DNA of 64,000 nucleotides from Monosporascus cannonballus (GCA_004154925.1 QJNS01000154.1:1-64000), one strand, 5' to 3'; shown: positions 37,607-51,943, counted from the stretch's first letter. Numbers and translations: made by a program. Notes: generated by a model not told the origin, from the sequence alone.

Positions 37607-40600
37607 CGATTTCCCTTTTCCCCAAATTCTTGCCCTTAAAATTTCTTCTTTTTTTTGCTTAGTAAATAACCTTTTTTTTATTCTTAATTATATTATTTCG
37701 TATTTCTAAGATTCGGTATATTTTTCGTTTTTTTACCGTTTGTCGTATTAATTTTATAAAAACCTTTAACGAATTTAAATATAAAATTATAATTTGTTTT
37801 TATTATTTTTCGAAAAATATGAAATATAAAATAATAGAAAATATTTTAAAATATAAAAAATGTATTAATCAAAATCGGTTTTATAATAATACCGGTATAC
37901 CAATTTTTTCTTTATAAAATATTCGTTAAAAGTATTAACGTTTAAAACGTAAAAAAGCGCTTATTAAAAAGTAATTATTAAAATTTTAACGGCTTTATTT
38001 TAAGGTTTAATATCGTTATTAAAAAAATAAATAAAGTTTTTTTTAGTTTTATTTGTTTACGTAAATAAAAAACGTTAATTCGTTCGAAAAACGTTATTAT
38101 AGTATAACGTAATTTTTAATTATTGGACGAATTAAAAAAATAAAAGTATTAAAAATAAAAATAAATAAAAATTGTTATTATAACTGCTATATTAATATAG
38201 GCCGCGGTTAGTTAACCTAATATCCAGGTTATTAATTAATTAATTATAAATTAAAATACGTTTATCGTTATTAATAAAAATTTTATAATAAATATTAAAC
38301 GTTAATAAGATTTTTGGCGGGTCTTTAAATATTTTCGGAATCCGGATACCTTTTTTACTTAATTAAATATTAAATAAATCCATTTTATTTTCGTATATTC
38401 CGGATTTTTTTTATTTCGTATATTTATTTATTTTTTTATTTTTATATTATTTTATACAGTATATACCTTAATTATATTTATTATTAATTCGAATAAAATA
38501 TCGTAAAAATTTAAATAAAATTTAATTTTTAATAAAAGTTTTAATTAAGAACTATTTTTTTGAAATTTTTTTAACGATTTTATATAAACCGATATATTTA
38601 AAATTAAGTTTTTTATTAAATCTTTTTATTTAAGTATTTTTAATAAGAAAGAAAATTATTTTTTTCGAAAGTTAATCCTTTTAACTTTTTTTAATTATAA
38701 TATTTACTTATTTAATTTTATACGAATTTTAATTTTATTTTTATTTTTTTAATGTAATTATTATAATTATTTTAATATAAAAATTATTTTAATATTTTTA
38801 TAATAATTAATATAATATTATAAATAAATTTTTAAAATTTAATTTATTTAATTTATTTATTTATTTATTTAAGGTTTAAATACGTTAAATAATTTTTAAT
38901 TTAAATTAATTTATATTTTTAAATTCTATTAAAATATAAATATAAATATCGATCTTTTATTTAAAATAAATTTTATAAATAATTCGTATATATTAAAAAA
39001 GTTGTTAAAAATATATATTATTAATTTAATGTTTATATTTTCGTAATATAATAGAAAATCAAAAAGATTTCGTAAATTTGTCGACGATTATTAAAATATT
39101 ATTATAATATATTTTTATAATTAAATATTTTAATATAAAAGGTTTAATAATAAAATCGAATATAATTAAATATTATAATTATTTTATAATTAATAATAAT
39201 TATAATTTTTTATATGCCTTATATCGTCGAATCTTTATTTTGGCATAAATATTATATTATTATATAATTTTTTATACTGTTATTTTTTTAAAAAAATATA
39301 TATATTAAAATTATTTTAAAATTTTGTAAATTTTTGGATATCCGTATAAATAAATTTTATATATTTTTCGTATTAAATCCTTTTAATATTTTTTTAAAAT
39401 TTATATTTTATTTGGTTTTTATTTTTTAAAAACTTATTATTATATTATTAAAATTTTTTAATATATATTGTAATATATTATTTAAATTATTATAATTTAT
39501 CGTAAACGTAAATATTATTTTATAATAATATCGAAAATTATAGAATTAATTTTAATTAATTTTTTAAAAAATTTATTTATTTATTTAAAATACTTATTTT
39601 ATTATTTTCCGAACTTTATTTATAAATAATAAGGAAATTAAAATTTATTAATTTTTTCGTATATTTTAATTATTATTTTATAAAATTTTTAATCGTAATA
39701 AATTAAATAAAAATTTAATAATCCGTATAAATTTTCCTTTAAAAAATATTGAAATTCGCAAAATATTATAATAATAATTATAAATTGTTTATTTAAAATA
39801 TCGTAATTAAATTTAATCTTTTTTTAATTTATACGAAAGAAATATAATAAAATATAATTTGCTTTAATTATTTTATTATTTGATTAATATATTTAACGTA
39901 TAATCCGAAATATCGGTTTTTAATTTAACGGAATAATTAATATTAACTTATTAATAATTATATCCTTAATATCTTGAAATATTTTTTTCGTAAGGTTTAT
40001 TAAAGATATAATTATTTTATTAAATTTTTAAATAAATTTTTTATAATAATTTGCAAATTTAAAAAATATTTATATTTTTTTAATTATCGTTAATATTTAT
40101 TATTTCGTAATTATAACGATTTTTTAAAAATTTATCCCAAATATTCCATTTTTAATTTATAAAATTAATTTTTTTTATATTAATAAATAATTTTATATTT
40201 TATAAAATTTTAAAAGTTTTATAAATATATTTTATATATATTTTTTTATTTTTAAGAAAATAAAAATATTATCCAAATAATATATTACAAAAATATTAAA
40301 ATATTATAATAATATATAATTTATTATCCGTTAAAAAGTTATTAATACGTTTATAAATTTTTTTAATATAATTAAATATTTAAATAATTTATATTTTAAT
40401 TTAAAAATTATTCTTTATACGTATACCTTTTTAATTTTAATAAAGTTATATTTATTTTTAAGGTTAAATATTATAAATTATTAAGTTTTATACAATCGGT
40501 TTTTTATTTCTGTAATTAAAAATAATAACGTTTAATTTTTAATAATAATATTATTTAATTATCGATAATTAATTATAAATCATACTATTTTATTTTTTTT

Positions 40601-41705
40601 AAATATGAAAAATATTAAGTATTTTGCCGATAATTTCAAAAATTAAATTTATTTTTTTATATTTAATTTTCCAGGTATTTTTTTTAAAAACACGTAATTT
40701 ATTTTTATTAAGATTATAAATAAGGTAAAATTTCGTTAAAGATTTTTTTTAAAAATTATTTCATAATTTTATTTATTATATTTTAATAAATTCGTATTAA
40801 ATTTCTTTTTAAAAAATTATTTATATTTATAATATTATAATAATATATTAATTAAACTTTTTAATTTTTAAAATTATTATTATTATTTTAAATCGTTATT
40901 TAATTATTTTAATTTTGCTTTAATAATAATAATAATACGTCGTATTTTTTAATACTTATTTTTTTATATTTGATCTTTATAACTAATAAAATTTTTATCG
41001 TATTTTTATATTTAAATTTATCGTTATTATCGATTAAATATTAAAACTTTATTTTTTTTTATTAACGGAAAATAAAATAAATTTTATTTAATTAATTTTA
41101 CCGTTAATTAAAATTTCGTATTAACGTATTTATAATAATCTTAAAATTATATCGTAATTTCTAAATAAAATAATATTAAAATTAATTATTTAATATTGTT
41201 TTTAAATAAAAATCTCGAAATAATTAATTTCGTATATAAATCTTCCCTTATCGTAAACGGATTTTTAATTTTCGGTATTTATTATTATATAAAATTTTAA
41301 TTTATATTTTTATAATAATTTAAATTTATTAATTATATTTAATATAATATAATTCCTATTTAAAATTTCGTAATTTATTATTACGATATATTGATATGTT
41401 CTAATTCGTATTTTCAAAATAATAAAATTATTAACGGCTTTTATTATTATATTTAAAACCTTTTTCGAAAATTCCTTTTAATTTTTCTGGGTTTTATTAT
41501 TTTGCAGCTTTTTTATAAATAATTTCTTTTTAATTTTTGTTCGAAATTATCGAACTTTTTTTATATATTTTTATTTAACGCGTTAAGTTATTATATTTAT
41601 CGTTATTACCGGCGTATTATTTCGTCGAATTATATCAATTATTTTTAATTTTATTATAATTACTTTTTAATATTTACGGTTATATATTATTATATATTAT
41701 TTTAA

Positions 41706-42061
41706 TATAATAATTAAATAATGTAATTAATTATTAAACCTTAAATTAACGGATTTATATTAATAGGAATATCGTAAGATTTTGTAATAATAAAATAACT
41801 TAATTATATTTCTTAATATTAAAAATATAAAAATATATTATAAATTTAAATTATTTAAATTATAAAAATAATAAATATATATATTTTTTAACTTAATTAT
41901 TTATAATTATATTATTAATAGTAATTATAATTTTTTGGAATTATTTTTAATTATTAATAATTATTAATTTAATAATAATTAAAGTTACGTAATCCGAAAA
42001 ATAACTTATATATTCTTTTATTTAATTATTCTTTAAAACCGGAATTTATTGGATTATAATA
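41706..42061. mobile_element. Solo LTR of the W family inside element W
   Basis: 356 bp aligning with both LTRs of W, flanked by an exact TSD TTTAA (41701-41705 and 42062-42066). The presence of a TSD argues for insertion followed by LTR-LTR deletion, rather than an internal rearrangement of W. Confidence 0.83.
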
Positions 42062-43854
42062 TTTAATTATTATTTTAAAAATCGCTTATAAATTAACGTA
42101 TTTTTTCCTTAATAAATTTTTTTATAAAAGTTTATAATAAATATTAATTAAAAATAAAAATCCGTAAGAATTTCTTAATAATATTTTTTTACCATACATT
42201 AAATTAACTTTTTCCTATTTAATAATTATATTATTTAGAATAATAAAAAAATATTTTTACGAATATTATTTTTTTTTCGAATTAACTTTTTATTTTAGCT
42301 AATTATTATATATTTCCTGGAATTATAATTCGAAAATATTAATATTATTATTTATCGTCCTTATTATTTTCAGTACGGTTTAAAAAATTAAATTATTTAT
42401 AATATATACGGATAATTCGTATATAAATATATTATTTCCATTTTTCGTAATTAAAATATTTTCGTCGTCGATAATATATAGCATATATTTTGCTATATTA
42501 CTTAAATATTTTAAGATAAACGTTTTTTATTTAATCTTAATATTTACGTATTTATTTTTATAATATTTTTTATAATATTCGTAATATTTATTAAATTAAA
42601 TTTTTAATTTTTCGTGTTTTTCGTTAAATCTTTTATTATAATAATTCTTATTAAACCTTTTATTATAAAAAATTTAGCATATATTTAAGTTAAATTATAT
42701 TAATAAATTTATTTTTATTTTTTAAGTTTTTTTTAGATTAGTTTTTAAATATTAATTTCTAATTATTTTAACGGAACTTTTTAAATGCTTTATATTATAA
42801 TATCTTATATTTTATTTTATTATAATTATAATATTTAATTTAATTTCAATTTTCTTTATAAATAATTTTTAATTCCATAAATTTTAGTTCCGTATTATAA
42901 AAAATATTATTATATTAAAATATGTTAATATTAATTATATATTAAAATTTATTATTATTTTTTCTTTTAATATTTTTAATATATTATACATATTATCCAT
43001 CGCTAATTTTAACCGTTATAACGATATAATCTAAAAAATAATTAGGCCCATCGAATTTAAAAAGAAATTTTATACTTTTTTTTAAACTGTCGAAAAACTT
43101 AATTATTAATATTTCTTATTTCCAATTTAATTTAACGGCTAATTAAATTAACGTATTATCGTAATTAAATATTAATTTTTTTAATATAATTATTAAATTT
43201 ATATTTCGGCTTTTATTTTTTCGTTTATTATTTCGAAAATTTTCGTTAATATTTATACGAATTATTTTTAATTATTATAAATTCGTATTATTTTTAGATT
43301 TCGGTTTTTAATTAATAAAATATTTTATTTTTTTATAACGGACTTAAATTAAATAATCGCGTTTCTGATAGATCGTCCGATTATAAAGTCGGTTTATATA
43401 ATAAACGTAATTAATTAAATAAAAAAATACCTGAAATATATTCGGTTTTAATTTAAAAATAATTATAATTTATTTAAAATTTTATCGAAAAGTTTTAACT
43501 TAAAAAGTTTAAGAACGTTTTTTAATTTTTTATTAAAATTTAGCTAAATAACTTAATTTATTCGAAAAGGTTTTCTAATTTCGGAAGCCTTTTTTTAAGT
43601 TTTTTATAGGCGGTTTAAAAAAACGTCGTAAGATTATTATAATTTTTTTCAAACTAAAAAATACGTTTATTTATAGTATTTAGAACGTCGAAAAATTTCC
43701 TTGCGAAAAAAATAATTTTTTTTTTGGATTTTATTCCAATATCCGGATAATTAAAAATCTGGTAAATAGGTTATTCAGGTTATTTGCTAGTAAATATAAC
43801 GTTAATCGGTATTATTTAAAATTTAACAGTATTAGTAAATAAAAGTTTGTAATA

Positions 43855-44228
43855 TATAACAACTTAAGGTTTAATTAATTATTAAATATTAATCGTACGA
43901 GTTTATATTAAAAATATATCGTAAAAATCTAAATAATAAATATAATAATCGTATTATGTTTTGTAATATTAAGGATACCTTAAGTAATAAATTATTATTA
44001 CAAATTAAAATCATTTAAATTATGAAAATAATAAGCATATATATCGTTTTTCTTTTTGGCTTAATTATTTTTGATTATGCAGCCGGTAATAATCATAATT
44101 ACTTAAGATCATCTTTAATTACCGATAATCACTGGCTTGGCGGTGATCACCGTTACATGACTCGAAGAGTGGCCCATATGATCCCTATTTGACCGTTTTT
44201 TAAGGCCGGAGCTTGTTGTGTCGTAACA
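43855..44228 (-). repeat. 5' LTR of element W, half mutated and half intact
   Basis: 374 bp. The left part is as AT-rich as its partner, but from about 44080 to the end it is almost unmutated (GGCGGTGATCACC, GAGTGGCCCATATGATCCC, TCGTAACA). Confidence 0.88.
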
Positions 44229-45799
44229 GTTTGAATTTTTTATAAAAAGAAATTACTGTAATTTACGGAAATATCGTTTTATAAGCGAAACGAAACGGGT
44301 AAAAAGTTAAAAAAAAAGCCCGTCGGCGAAGTTTTCAACGCCTTAATACGGCGGCAAAAATAATAATTTTGTTATAATAAAATATATATTTTAAAACGTT
44401 TCGAATAATTTGTTAATATTATATTATAATTATAATATAATATTTATAATTTTAAAATTTCGTTATTTAATATAAAAAAATATTTTTAATATAAATATAT
44501 TTTTATATCGCCTTATAATTAATTTTCGTAATTTTAAGTATATTACAAATATTTAGTTTAAACCGTTTATAAGTTAAGTTATAAATGCCGCTAAAATGTC
44601 GCTAATTAATATAGACGACTTATAGACGTTATCGATTAATACGTTTATCGGCTAATTAACGTTTATAATATATGTTTTAAAACAGGCTTTTTATTATTCG
44701 GATAAAAATACCGTTTACTATAAGTACGCCACCTTATTGTTAATAATATTATAACAATCCGTAAGTTAAATACCGAGTTAACGCAATATCGCGTCTAAAA
44801 CCGTAACCTTTTTTCCCGGTTTATAAATTATTTAAAATTGGAAATCGTTAAGAAATTCGGATTAATTTATTTAATATTAATTTAAAAGCTTTATATTAAC
44901 GAAATATTATAGGGTTTTATAATTAATAATAATTTATACGAGGTTTTCGGCTTTTTATAATTTCGAACGTTATATTTCGAAAACTTTAACGATAACTAAT
45001 AATTTTTTATCGTAAATTTCGTAATTATATTTTACTAAGTTATATTTTATTTAAAAAAAAACGAAAAACCGTAAAACGCCTAATACATTATATTATAAAA
45101 GTACATTTTTTAACGCCTAATTAAAAATATCGGTTTTTAAAATTATCCTATATCGAAATGTATAATATAATAAAACATGTACCGTAAAAACTTTTTTAAG
45201 GCGTTAAAAATTCTTATAACGTTTTTTATTAAAAAGTTTATTTATTTCGTTTTACTTATTAAAATAATTAAAAAATTTGTAATTAATAAAAAACCTTATA
45301 TAAATTGCCGGTAAAAATTTGCGAAACCGAAAAAACGTTATAATTTTTATAACGTTTCGGAAATTTTTGTTTATTAAATAACTTTACTTTTTTCGGAGTT
45401 TATAATAATATTATCGGTAAAAATTATTAAGTCTAAATAATATATTTTTGTTACGTTAAATTTATATTTCCGAATATTAATTATTAATTTTACGTTTGCA
45501 ACATAACGCATTATTTCTTATATATAACTTTTATGTTTTTTATTTTTATTATAAATTAGGACATCGTTACGGTATATTATAACATATTTATCTAAAAACC
45601 CGAATAATATATATTTAATACAATATTAAAACGAATTCGAGACGATTGTTATGCCAAAATTTGAATTGAAATATTCGAATAATCCGAATCGGATAATAAA
45701 AGTTATTTTTTATTTATCTTTAAAGGCGATATATAAACGATTAAAAATTATAACGATATCGAATATCGTAAATACCCGCGCCGAACAAAAAATATCTAA

Positions 45800-46590
45800 G
45801 GTTTTTCGGATTAAGGAAATAAAATAACGGTTTTTTACCGTAACATTATTAAGCTTACGATAATTAACGTAAATACGTACTTTATTTTCCGGCTCTTTTA
45901 CGAATAAAATAAGGGTTATTATTAAAGAATTATTAAAGCAAATAATTTTTTTAAATAATTATCGATATATTTCTATACTGTTAACAGCTCGAAAAAGGAT
46001 ATAACTTTTGCGCGGTTATACGATGGCGTTTAACCTGGAAATAATTCGATCTTATAATCGAAAAATCGATACGGTAACAAAAACTCGATATTACGTAAAA
46101 CGAACGCCTTTGCCAAATTATGGTATTTAGGTGATAACTTTTTTAAAATCTCGGTTATTATTACCGGTGGTTTGCCGTCGAAATACTTTTATATATCTTT
46201 TTCAGTTATGTAATATAATTAAGGCGTTTCGGTTATCTAGTTATAAAAAGTTCGTAAGTTAAGGAAAATAATATCCGGATCGATATTATGGTTTTAAATA
46301 AAAATATTACGTAAAATCGCGGTAAACGTTAACAACGCCGTTTTATTTACGAATAATAACTGGAAAAATAAGGTAACGATTTTGCGTAATACATTTATAA
46401 GGACGAAATATCTGGCCAAAAATATGGAATTTATTATTGCGTTTTTTATATAGCAAAACGTTAAGAAATTAATAACGTAAAATAATCGTACTGTTACGAA
46501 TGTAATATTAAAGCAGGGCACAAAAAGATTAAAAAAAATAAAAGGTAATTTTACTAAAAGCAGGAAAATTAGAAGCTGCGATACCATTTC
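45800..46590 (-). pseudogene. pol: Protease/RT-entry relic of Y-inner pol
   Basis: The minus frames read HNLAKAFVLRNIEFLLPYR, then FFDYKIELFPG, then ELLTV.KYIDNYLKKLF. These correspond to the Ty3/gypsy stretch before the RT fingers (the HR.FDH.I.L.PG and L..VR.YLD..L.KGFIRPS blocks). Upstream in the same direction is a 97-codon hydrophobic frame (46294-46587), protease-linker material made Phe/Ile-rich by C-to-T change. The equivalent region of Y-outer is at about 48740-49380. Confidence 0.75.
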
Positions 46591-48581
46591 GTTATTTATA
46601 TATATTATCCCCGTCGTTTAATTAATTAACGGATTATATTTTCAAAATCAAAATAATTCGAAAATCATATAAACATTATTTAAATATTATCCGTAAAAAT
46701 AAAGTTTTCTGTAATACAATTTATACGGAATCGTATTATATAAGCCGTAATAATTAAATCGGCTATAACTTTATTTATTAATCTAAACTTATGGACTTAA
46801 AACATTAAAGAATATAAAATATTATTTTAGCACGCAAAATTATTATTAATAAATTTTATAAACGAATATCCGTAATTTATTATAAATTATATTAATAATA
46901 CAGTATTATTTTCAGGCTATAAATAACATATAATTAAAAATATATATTAAAATTTATAAAACATATATATATATATAATTTACTATTATTTTAAAAACTT
47001 AATAAGCGTTTTTAATTACGATTTATTTTAAAAATTAAACGTTTTTTATTATATCGTATTCGTATTTGATTATAACATTATAAACGTTATATTAATCGTT
47101 ACAAATTACGGGCGCCGGTTAAGGCATATAAAAAAATAATACCTTTTTTGTTGTAATATATGTAAAAATTTAACTTACGCCGGCATTATTTTTTCCTTTT
47201 CGGTTAAAAAGGGGCGGGGCCCGGTAACTTTGGTTATTACCGTATCCAGCTACATAAGTTCGGGCCCAAAAAGCGCTAGGGCGTTCGGTAAGCATTACAG
47301 TACTATTTTATTAGCGGTTTAACTTTTGGCCATACGTTTACAAACAACCCAATTTGCTATATTATTAAAAAGATTTTTAAAAGGCCGTATTTACTCTTAA
47401 TTATTTTCGGGGGCAAAACGTTATATTTAAGAAACGAAAATTTCTTACAGTATTTCGTTAACTTTTTATTATAATACGATAATACGTAAAACTAATAATT
47501 ACCGGCTTTAATGAACTAGGCGTATAAAGCTGAAATAAAGTCGGCAAATGTTATTAAGCCTCATTTTAGGGTATATAAATCTCTATAAATCTAACTTAAC
47601 ATATTAATAATAATATAAATTTAATTCAAAAATAAAAGTATATTATTTATATTATATTATTATAATATTATATTTTGAAATTCGTAAATTATGTTAATAT
47701 ATTTTTATCTTTATTATATATATATATATAAATATTATTTTAAAACCGTTAAGATATATATATAATATATTTTGCAGTCAACAAATAACAATTTCGATTA
47801 TTTAAAAATTTTAAGCATATTAAAAGATATTAATTAATATATTTCTTTTAGTAAATTATTAAATTTTTAACATTATTATTAAATATAAACGGCTTAAAAT
47901 TACGAAACCGATAATTATTTATTATTTCGAAAAAGGTATCTCGTAAATATATTAAAAATTAAGAAATATCGAGTTATAACATTATTTTAAATAAAATATT
48001 AACGAATAACGTTAATATACTCCTTATAATTATAATTCGTTATAATAACCGTTTTATAATAATTAAATATTTCCGTAAATAAAAATTTAAAAAGGCAAAT
48101 TATTTTATTTATTATAATAATTAAACGGTCGTAAAATTAATAATTTTCATATAATAATTATTTAACTTTTAGTACTAATTATTTTATGTTCGTAAATTAT
48201 TCCTTAATTTAAGTATTTTAGTATTCCAAATATTAATACATTTCTTTAAAATTTTTAAAAATATTCGTATTATTTAAAAAAACGCCTTAACGGCATAAAA
48301 TCGTAAGTAAATCATATTATGGCGGCAGTTAAATAAAGAAATTTGTAAAAAAAAAATACTTTGAAATTCGTAAATCGAAAAAATAATATTACGTTATTAC
48401 TTAGTCTATATTTAAAGGCAGTCGTATTAATATTCGTATTACCCTTTTAGGGATCGGAAAATCTGAGAATGTTATAACGAGGTAACGACGTAATAGCGGC
48501 GGACCTAGGGCGCGGCGTAAGCGGTATTATAGCGAAGCTATGTAAACTGCCATAAAGTTTTTTTTTGAAGGTATAACAAAT

Positions 48582-48731
48582 TATCACGGCGCTATACGTC
48601 TTTTAGGTTGCTGGAAAATATTCTGTTATTATATAAGGAAAGGAGAAAAAAGCTATCTAGTAAACGTATAACGCTTGAATATATATAGCAAAACGGCGAC
48701 TTAAATAAGCCGCTTTGCTAATGCTGTAACA
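48582..48731 (-). repeat. 5' LTR of Y-inner
   Basis: 150 bp, partner of 34481-34629, followed by the second AAAAC target copy. The hairpin is present in weakened form (GGCGACTTAAATAAGCCGC). Confidence 0.9.
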
Positions 48732-51385
48732 AAAACGGATAAATCTTTTTTAAGTAATTATTAATATATTTCCGTATTATTAAAATTTCTTAAAAGGATA
48801 TAATCCGTACGTAATAATACGATAATATTTAATTCGAAATACATTTGATTTTATAATTAAAAAATTAATAGAGTTATAAAAAATTGATGTATAGAAAAAT
48901 AAATATTTTTGCCAAATTATAATATTAGAAAATATTTTTTTAAAATTTCGATTATTATTATTAGTAATTCGTTATCGAATTATTTTTAAATATCTCTTTC
49001 AATTATACGACGTAATTAAGGCGTTTTAGTTATTTAATCGTAAAAAGTTCGTAATTTAAGTGAATTAATATTCGCATTAACGTTATTGTTATAAATAAAG
49101 AAATTATCCAAAACCGCGATAAATATGAATAATACCGTTTTATTTACAAATAACGATTGTAAAAATAAAATAACGATATTATATAATATATTTATAAAAG
49201 TATTAAATTTAATTAAAAGTATAAACTTTATAAAGACGGTTTTTAAATAATAAAACGTTAAAAGATTAATAATACGAAATAATCATATTTTGAGAAATAT
49301 AACATTAAAATAAAGTACAAACGTTTAAAAATATAAGAAAGAATTTTATCGAAAATAAGAAAGTTAAAAATTCTAATTTCGATTCGTGATTAATACGCAT
49401 CGTTTTTACAGTTTAATCAATTAATAAGTTATATTTTCGAAATTAAAATAATCTGAAAATGACGTTAAAATTACTTGAGAATTATCTGTAAAAAATATTC
49501 GTAACTAAATTTATACGAAATTAAACTTTACAAATTTTCGTAATTAAATTAATTAAGATTTTATAGATTAATTAATATTAAATCTAGTAGAAAATTGAAT
49601 AGTAAAAAAGTATTTTAATATCTACATTACTATTCATAAATTGTATAATTAGAATTTTTTAATTCATTATATATTATATAGATAATATACTACAGTTAAT
49701 AAATGAATATATATATATATATATAATACAATATATATATATATTTTATTTATTATTAATTTAATAATTTCATAAACGTTTTTAATTACGGTTTATTTTG
49801 AAAATTAAACTTTTTTAATATGTTGTATAAATATTTTATTACGGTATTATAAATATTATATTAATTATTACGAATTGCGAATATCTTTTAAGATATATAA
49901 AAATATTTTTCCGTAATATATATTAACATATTGTTTTTCGATTAGAAGCTTACGAAATTTAATAATTTTAATCGTTATCGTATTTAATGCTACAAGTTCG
50001 AATTCGACAAATATGAAAATTCTAAATAAATATTACGGTACCGTTTTATTTATAATTGTCTTTTAATTATACGTTAACAGAAAATTCGATCCTTTATATT
50101 AATAAAAAAGTTTAAATAATTAAATGTATTTTCGTCGTTTTCAAAATTAAAACGTTATATTTATAGAACGAAAGTCTCCCAAAATGTTTTGGTAAATTTT
50201 ACTTATAATATAATAATATATAAAATCAGTAGTTATTCATTTCTGTCGACTTAATTTACAAATATATTAATAAAATTAATATATATTATTTTAATTAATT
50301 TCACAGTTTAAAAATCCCTATAAGCATAAATTAATATATGAATAATAGTATAAATTTAATTTGAAATAAAACATATTTTATTTATATTGCCTTATTTTTG
50401 TGGTTATAAATCAAAATTTGTAAATTATATTATCATATGCTTAAATCTATCGCATATATACGAATAAACCTTAATTTAAAATCGTTAAACTATATATATA
50501 ATACGGTTCGTAATTAATGAATAAACGTTTCAATTAATAATACATTACAAAATCATTAACAAATGTTAATTAATATATTTTCTTAAATAAATTAGTAACG
50601 TTTTGATGTTATATTTTTTTTAAAAAAAGTTTTTAAACTGTAAAAACAACAATTTTCTATTATATCGAAAAAGCTTTATTATAAATTTCGTTAAAAAATC
50701 AAACAATAACGAATTTTAAGGATATTTTAAATAAGGTATTTGTAAATAGTATTAATATTTCTTTAATAAGCGTAATTCGTTATAATAACCATTTTAGGTT
50801 AATTAAATTTTCTATAAGTAAAAGTTGTTCAAAAATAAATTATGTCTTTTATCGTAATAATTATTTTAAAGTGGTTAAACTTTTACGAAATTAATTTCGT
50901 TTAATTATAGCCTATTTAATGGTAATTAATTAATTACGAAATTGACGGTTTTTATATAATAATTATTTCATTTATCGTATTAACTGCTTGATATTCGTAA
51001 ATAATTTTTAAAATCTTGGTTTGTTATAATTTAAATATTTTTTATTTTTTATTTTTTAAAAAAAATTTATTTATATTATTCGAAAAAAAGTTGTAACGAT
51101 ATAAAATCGTAAATAAACTATGTTATAATGGTAATTAAATAAAAGAATTCGAAAAAAATCTTAAAATTTGTATATTAAAAAAAAGTAATATTACGTTATT
51201 AATTTATTCATATTTAAGAGTAGGCGTATTAATATCCGTATTATCTTTTTTTAAGATCGGGAAATGTAAAGATATTATGGCGAAAAAACAACGTAACAAC
51301 GGCGGACCTATTGCGCAGTATAATAATAGTTACAGCGAAATTATATAGACTGCTATAAATTTTTTTTAAAAAAATTATAACAAAC

Positions 51386-51534
51386 TGTTACGGCGTTATA
51401 CATCTCTTAGATTCTGAGAAATATTCTGTTGTTATAGAAAGAAGAAAGGAAAAATCTATTTAGCAAGCGCGTGGCGCTTAGGTATATATAGCGAAACAGC
51501 GGCTTAAAAGAGCCGCTTTGCTAATATCGTAACA
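51386..51534 (-). repeat. 5' LTR of Y-outer
   Basis: 149 bp; TGTTACGGCG..ATCGTAACA. Third copy of the Y LTR, the least mutated in its right half, with hairpin GCGGCTTAAAAGAGCCGC. Copia fragment V' begins immediately to the right. Confidence 0.88.
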
Positions 51535-51943
51535 AATATATCGGGATCGATAAGATATTAAATACTGCGAAAAAAAAACGCTAAAGCGTAAAAAAACCCA
51601 ATAAAAAATTAAAACGATGTTTAAATATTATATCCTTAAAAATAAAACTATTAGATATATTAAATAATAATAAGATATTTTAGGCTAATAAATAAAAAAT
51701 TATAATAAATTTAACCGTAATTATTTTGCGTAATTAAAAATACCGAGTTTATAATTGTTATAATTAAATTAATTACGGAAAAAGGTTATATAAAATGTGG
51801 AAAGTAATAATTATCTAATTAGAATTAAGTTTTAGAGAGCTATAACTAGGAAGCGCTCTATATACTGTGAGCGCGCCGGAACAAGGTTTTTCCGAGGTGC
51901 TGTAGAGCTTGATGACTAACACAGATACCCCTATTCTACGACA
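51535..51943 (-). mobile_element. V': 5' end fragment of a second Copia-family element
   Basis: 51805-51943 is a 139-bp LTR of the V family (identical length to 55261-55399 and 61192-61330), with its end CTATTCTACGACA almost unmutated. To its left, about 51550-51804 aligns with the V internal sequence at about 60930-61191. The rest of V' was cut off by Y-outer and is not seen elsewhere. It reads leftwards (minus). Its outer end is 88 bp from the stop codon of the PNGase gene. Confidence 0.83.

Larger units (their letters stand above)
37232..44228 (-). mobile_element. Element W: LTR retrotransposon inside Y-inner
   Basis: LTRs at 37232-37606 (375 bp) and 43855-44228 (374 bp). The flanking 5-mers are ATTTG (37227-37231) and GTTTG (44229-44233), differing only by a RIP-type G/A change. 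A strong pyrimidine tract after the left LTR (about 37607-37625, CTTTTCCCC in the middle) is the polypurine tract of a minus-strand element. Without the solo LTR inside it is about 6.6 kb. Mutation is extreme and I could not read pol motifs, so the superfamily is undecided. Confidence 0.87.
34481..48731 (-). mobile_element. Y-inner: Ty3/gypsy element inserted into an older copy of its own family
   Basis: LTRs at 34481-34629 (149 bp) and 48582-48731 (150 bp), TSD AAAAC (34476-34480 and 48732-48736). Without element W it is about 7.25 kb. A pyrimidine run just inside the left LTR (about 34632-34645) is the polypurine tract in minus orientation. Minus-strand pol relics lie at about 45800-46590. 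The sequence at 44.23-48.58 kb aligns with the pieces of Y-outer on both sides of the insertion. Internal frames are destroyed by RIP-type changes. Confidence 0.9.
23490..51534 (-). mobile_element. Y-outer: truncated Ty3/gypsy element hosting the nested insertions
   Basis: Pieces of one element survive at about 23490-23946, 33007-34480 and 48737-51385, ending in its 5' LTR (51386-51534, minus orientation). Each piece aligns in order with the intact-structure copy Y-inner: the first with about 36.97-37.23 plus 44.23-44.4 kb, the second with about 44.4-45.93 kb, the third with 45.93-48.58 kb. The 3' part of the element and its 3' LTR are missing left of about 23490, where the sequence abruptly becomes GC-balanced. 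The inserted DNA is the Fot1-like element (with Z inside) and Y-inner (with W inside). Confidence 0.82.

Noticed and set aside
46294..46587. 97-codon minus-strand hydrophobic frame, looks membrane-like
   Set aside because: It is in phase with the gypsy pol relic of Y-inner; the Phe/Ile/Leu richness comes from AT shift, not from a membrane protein.
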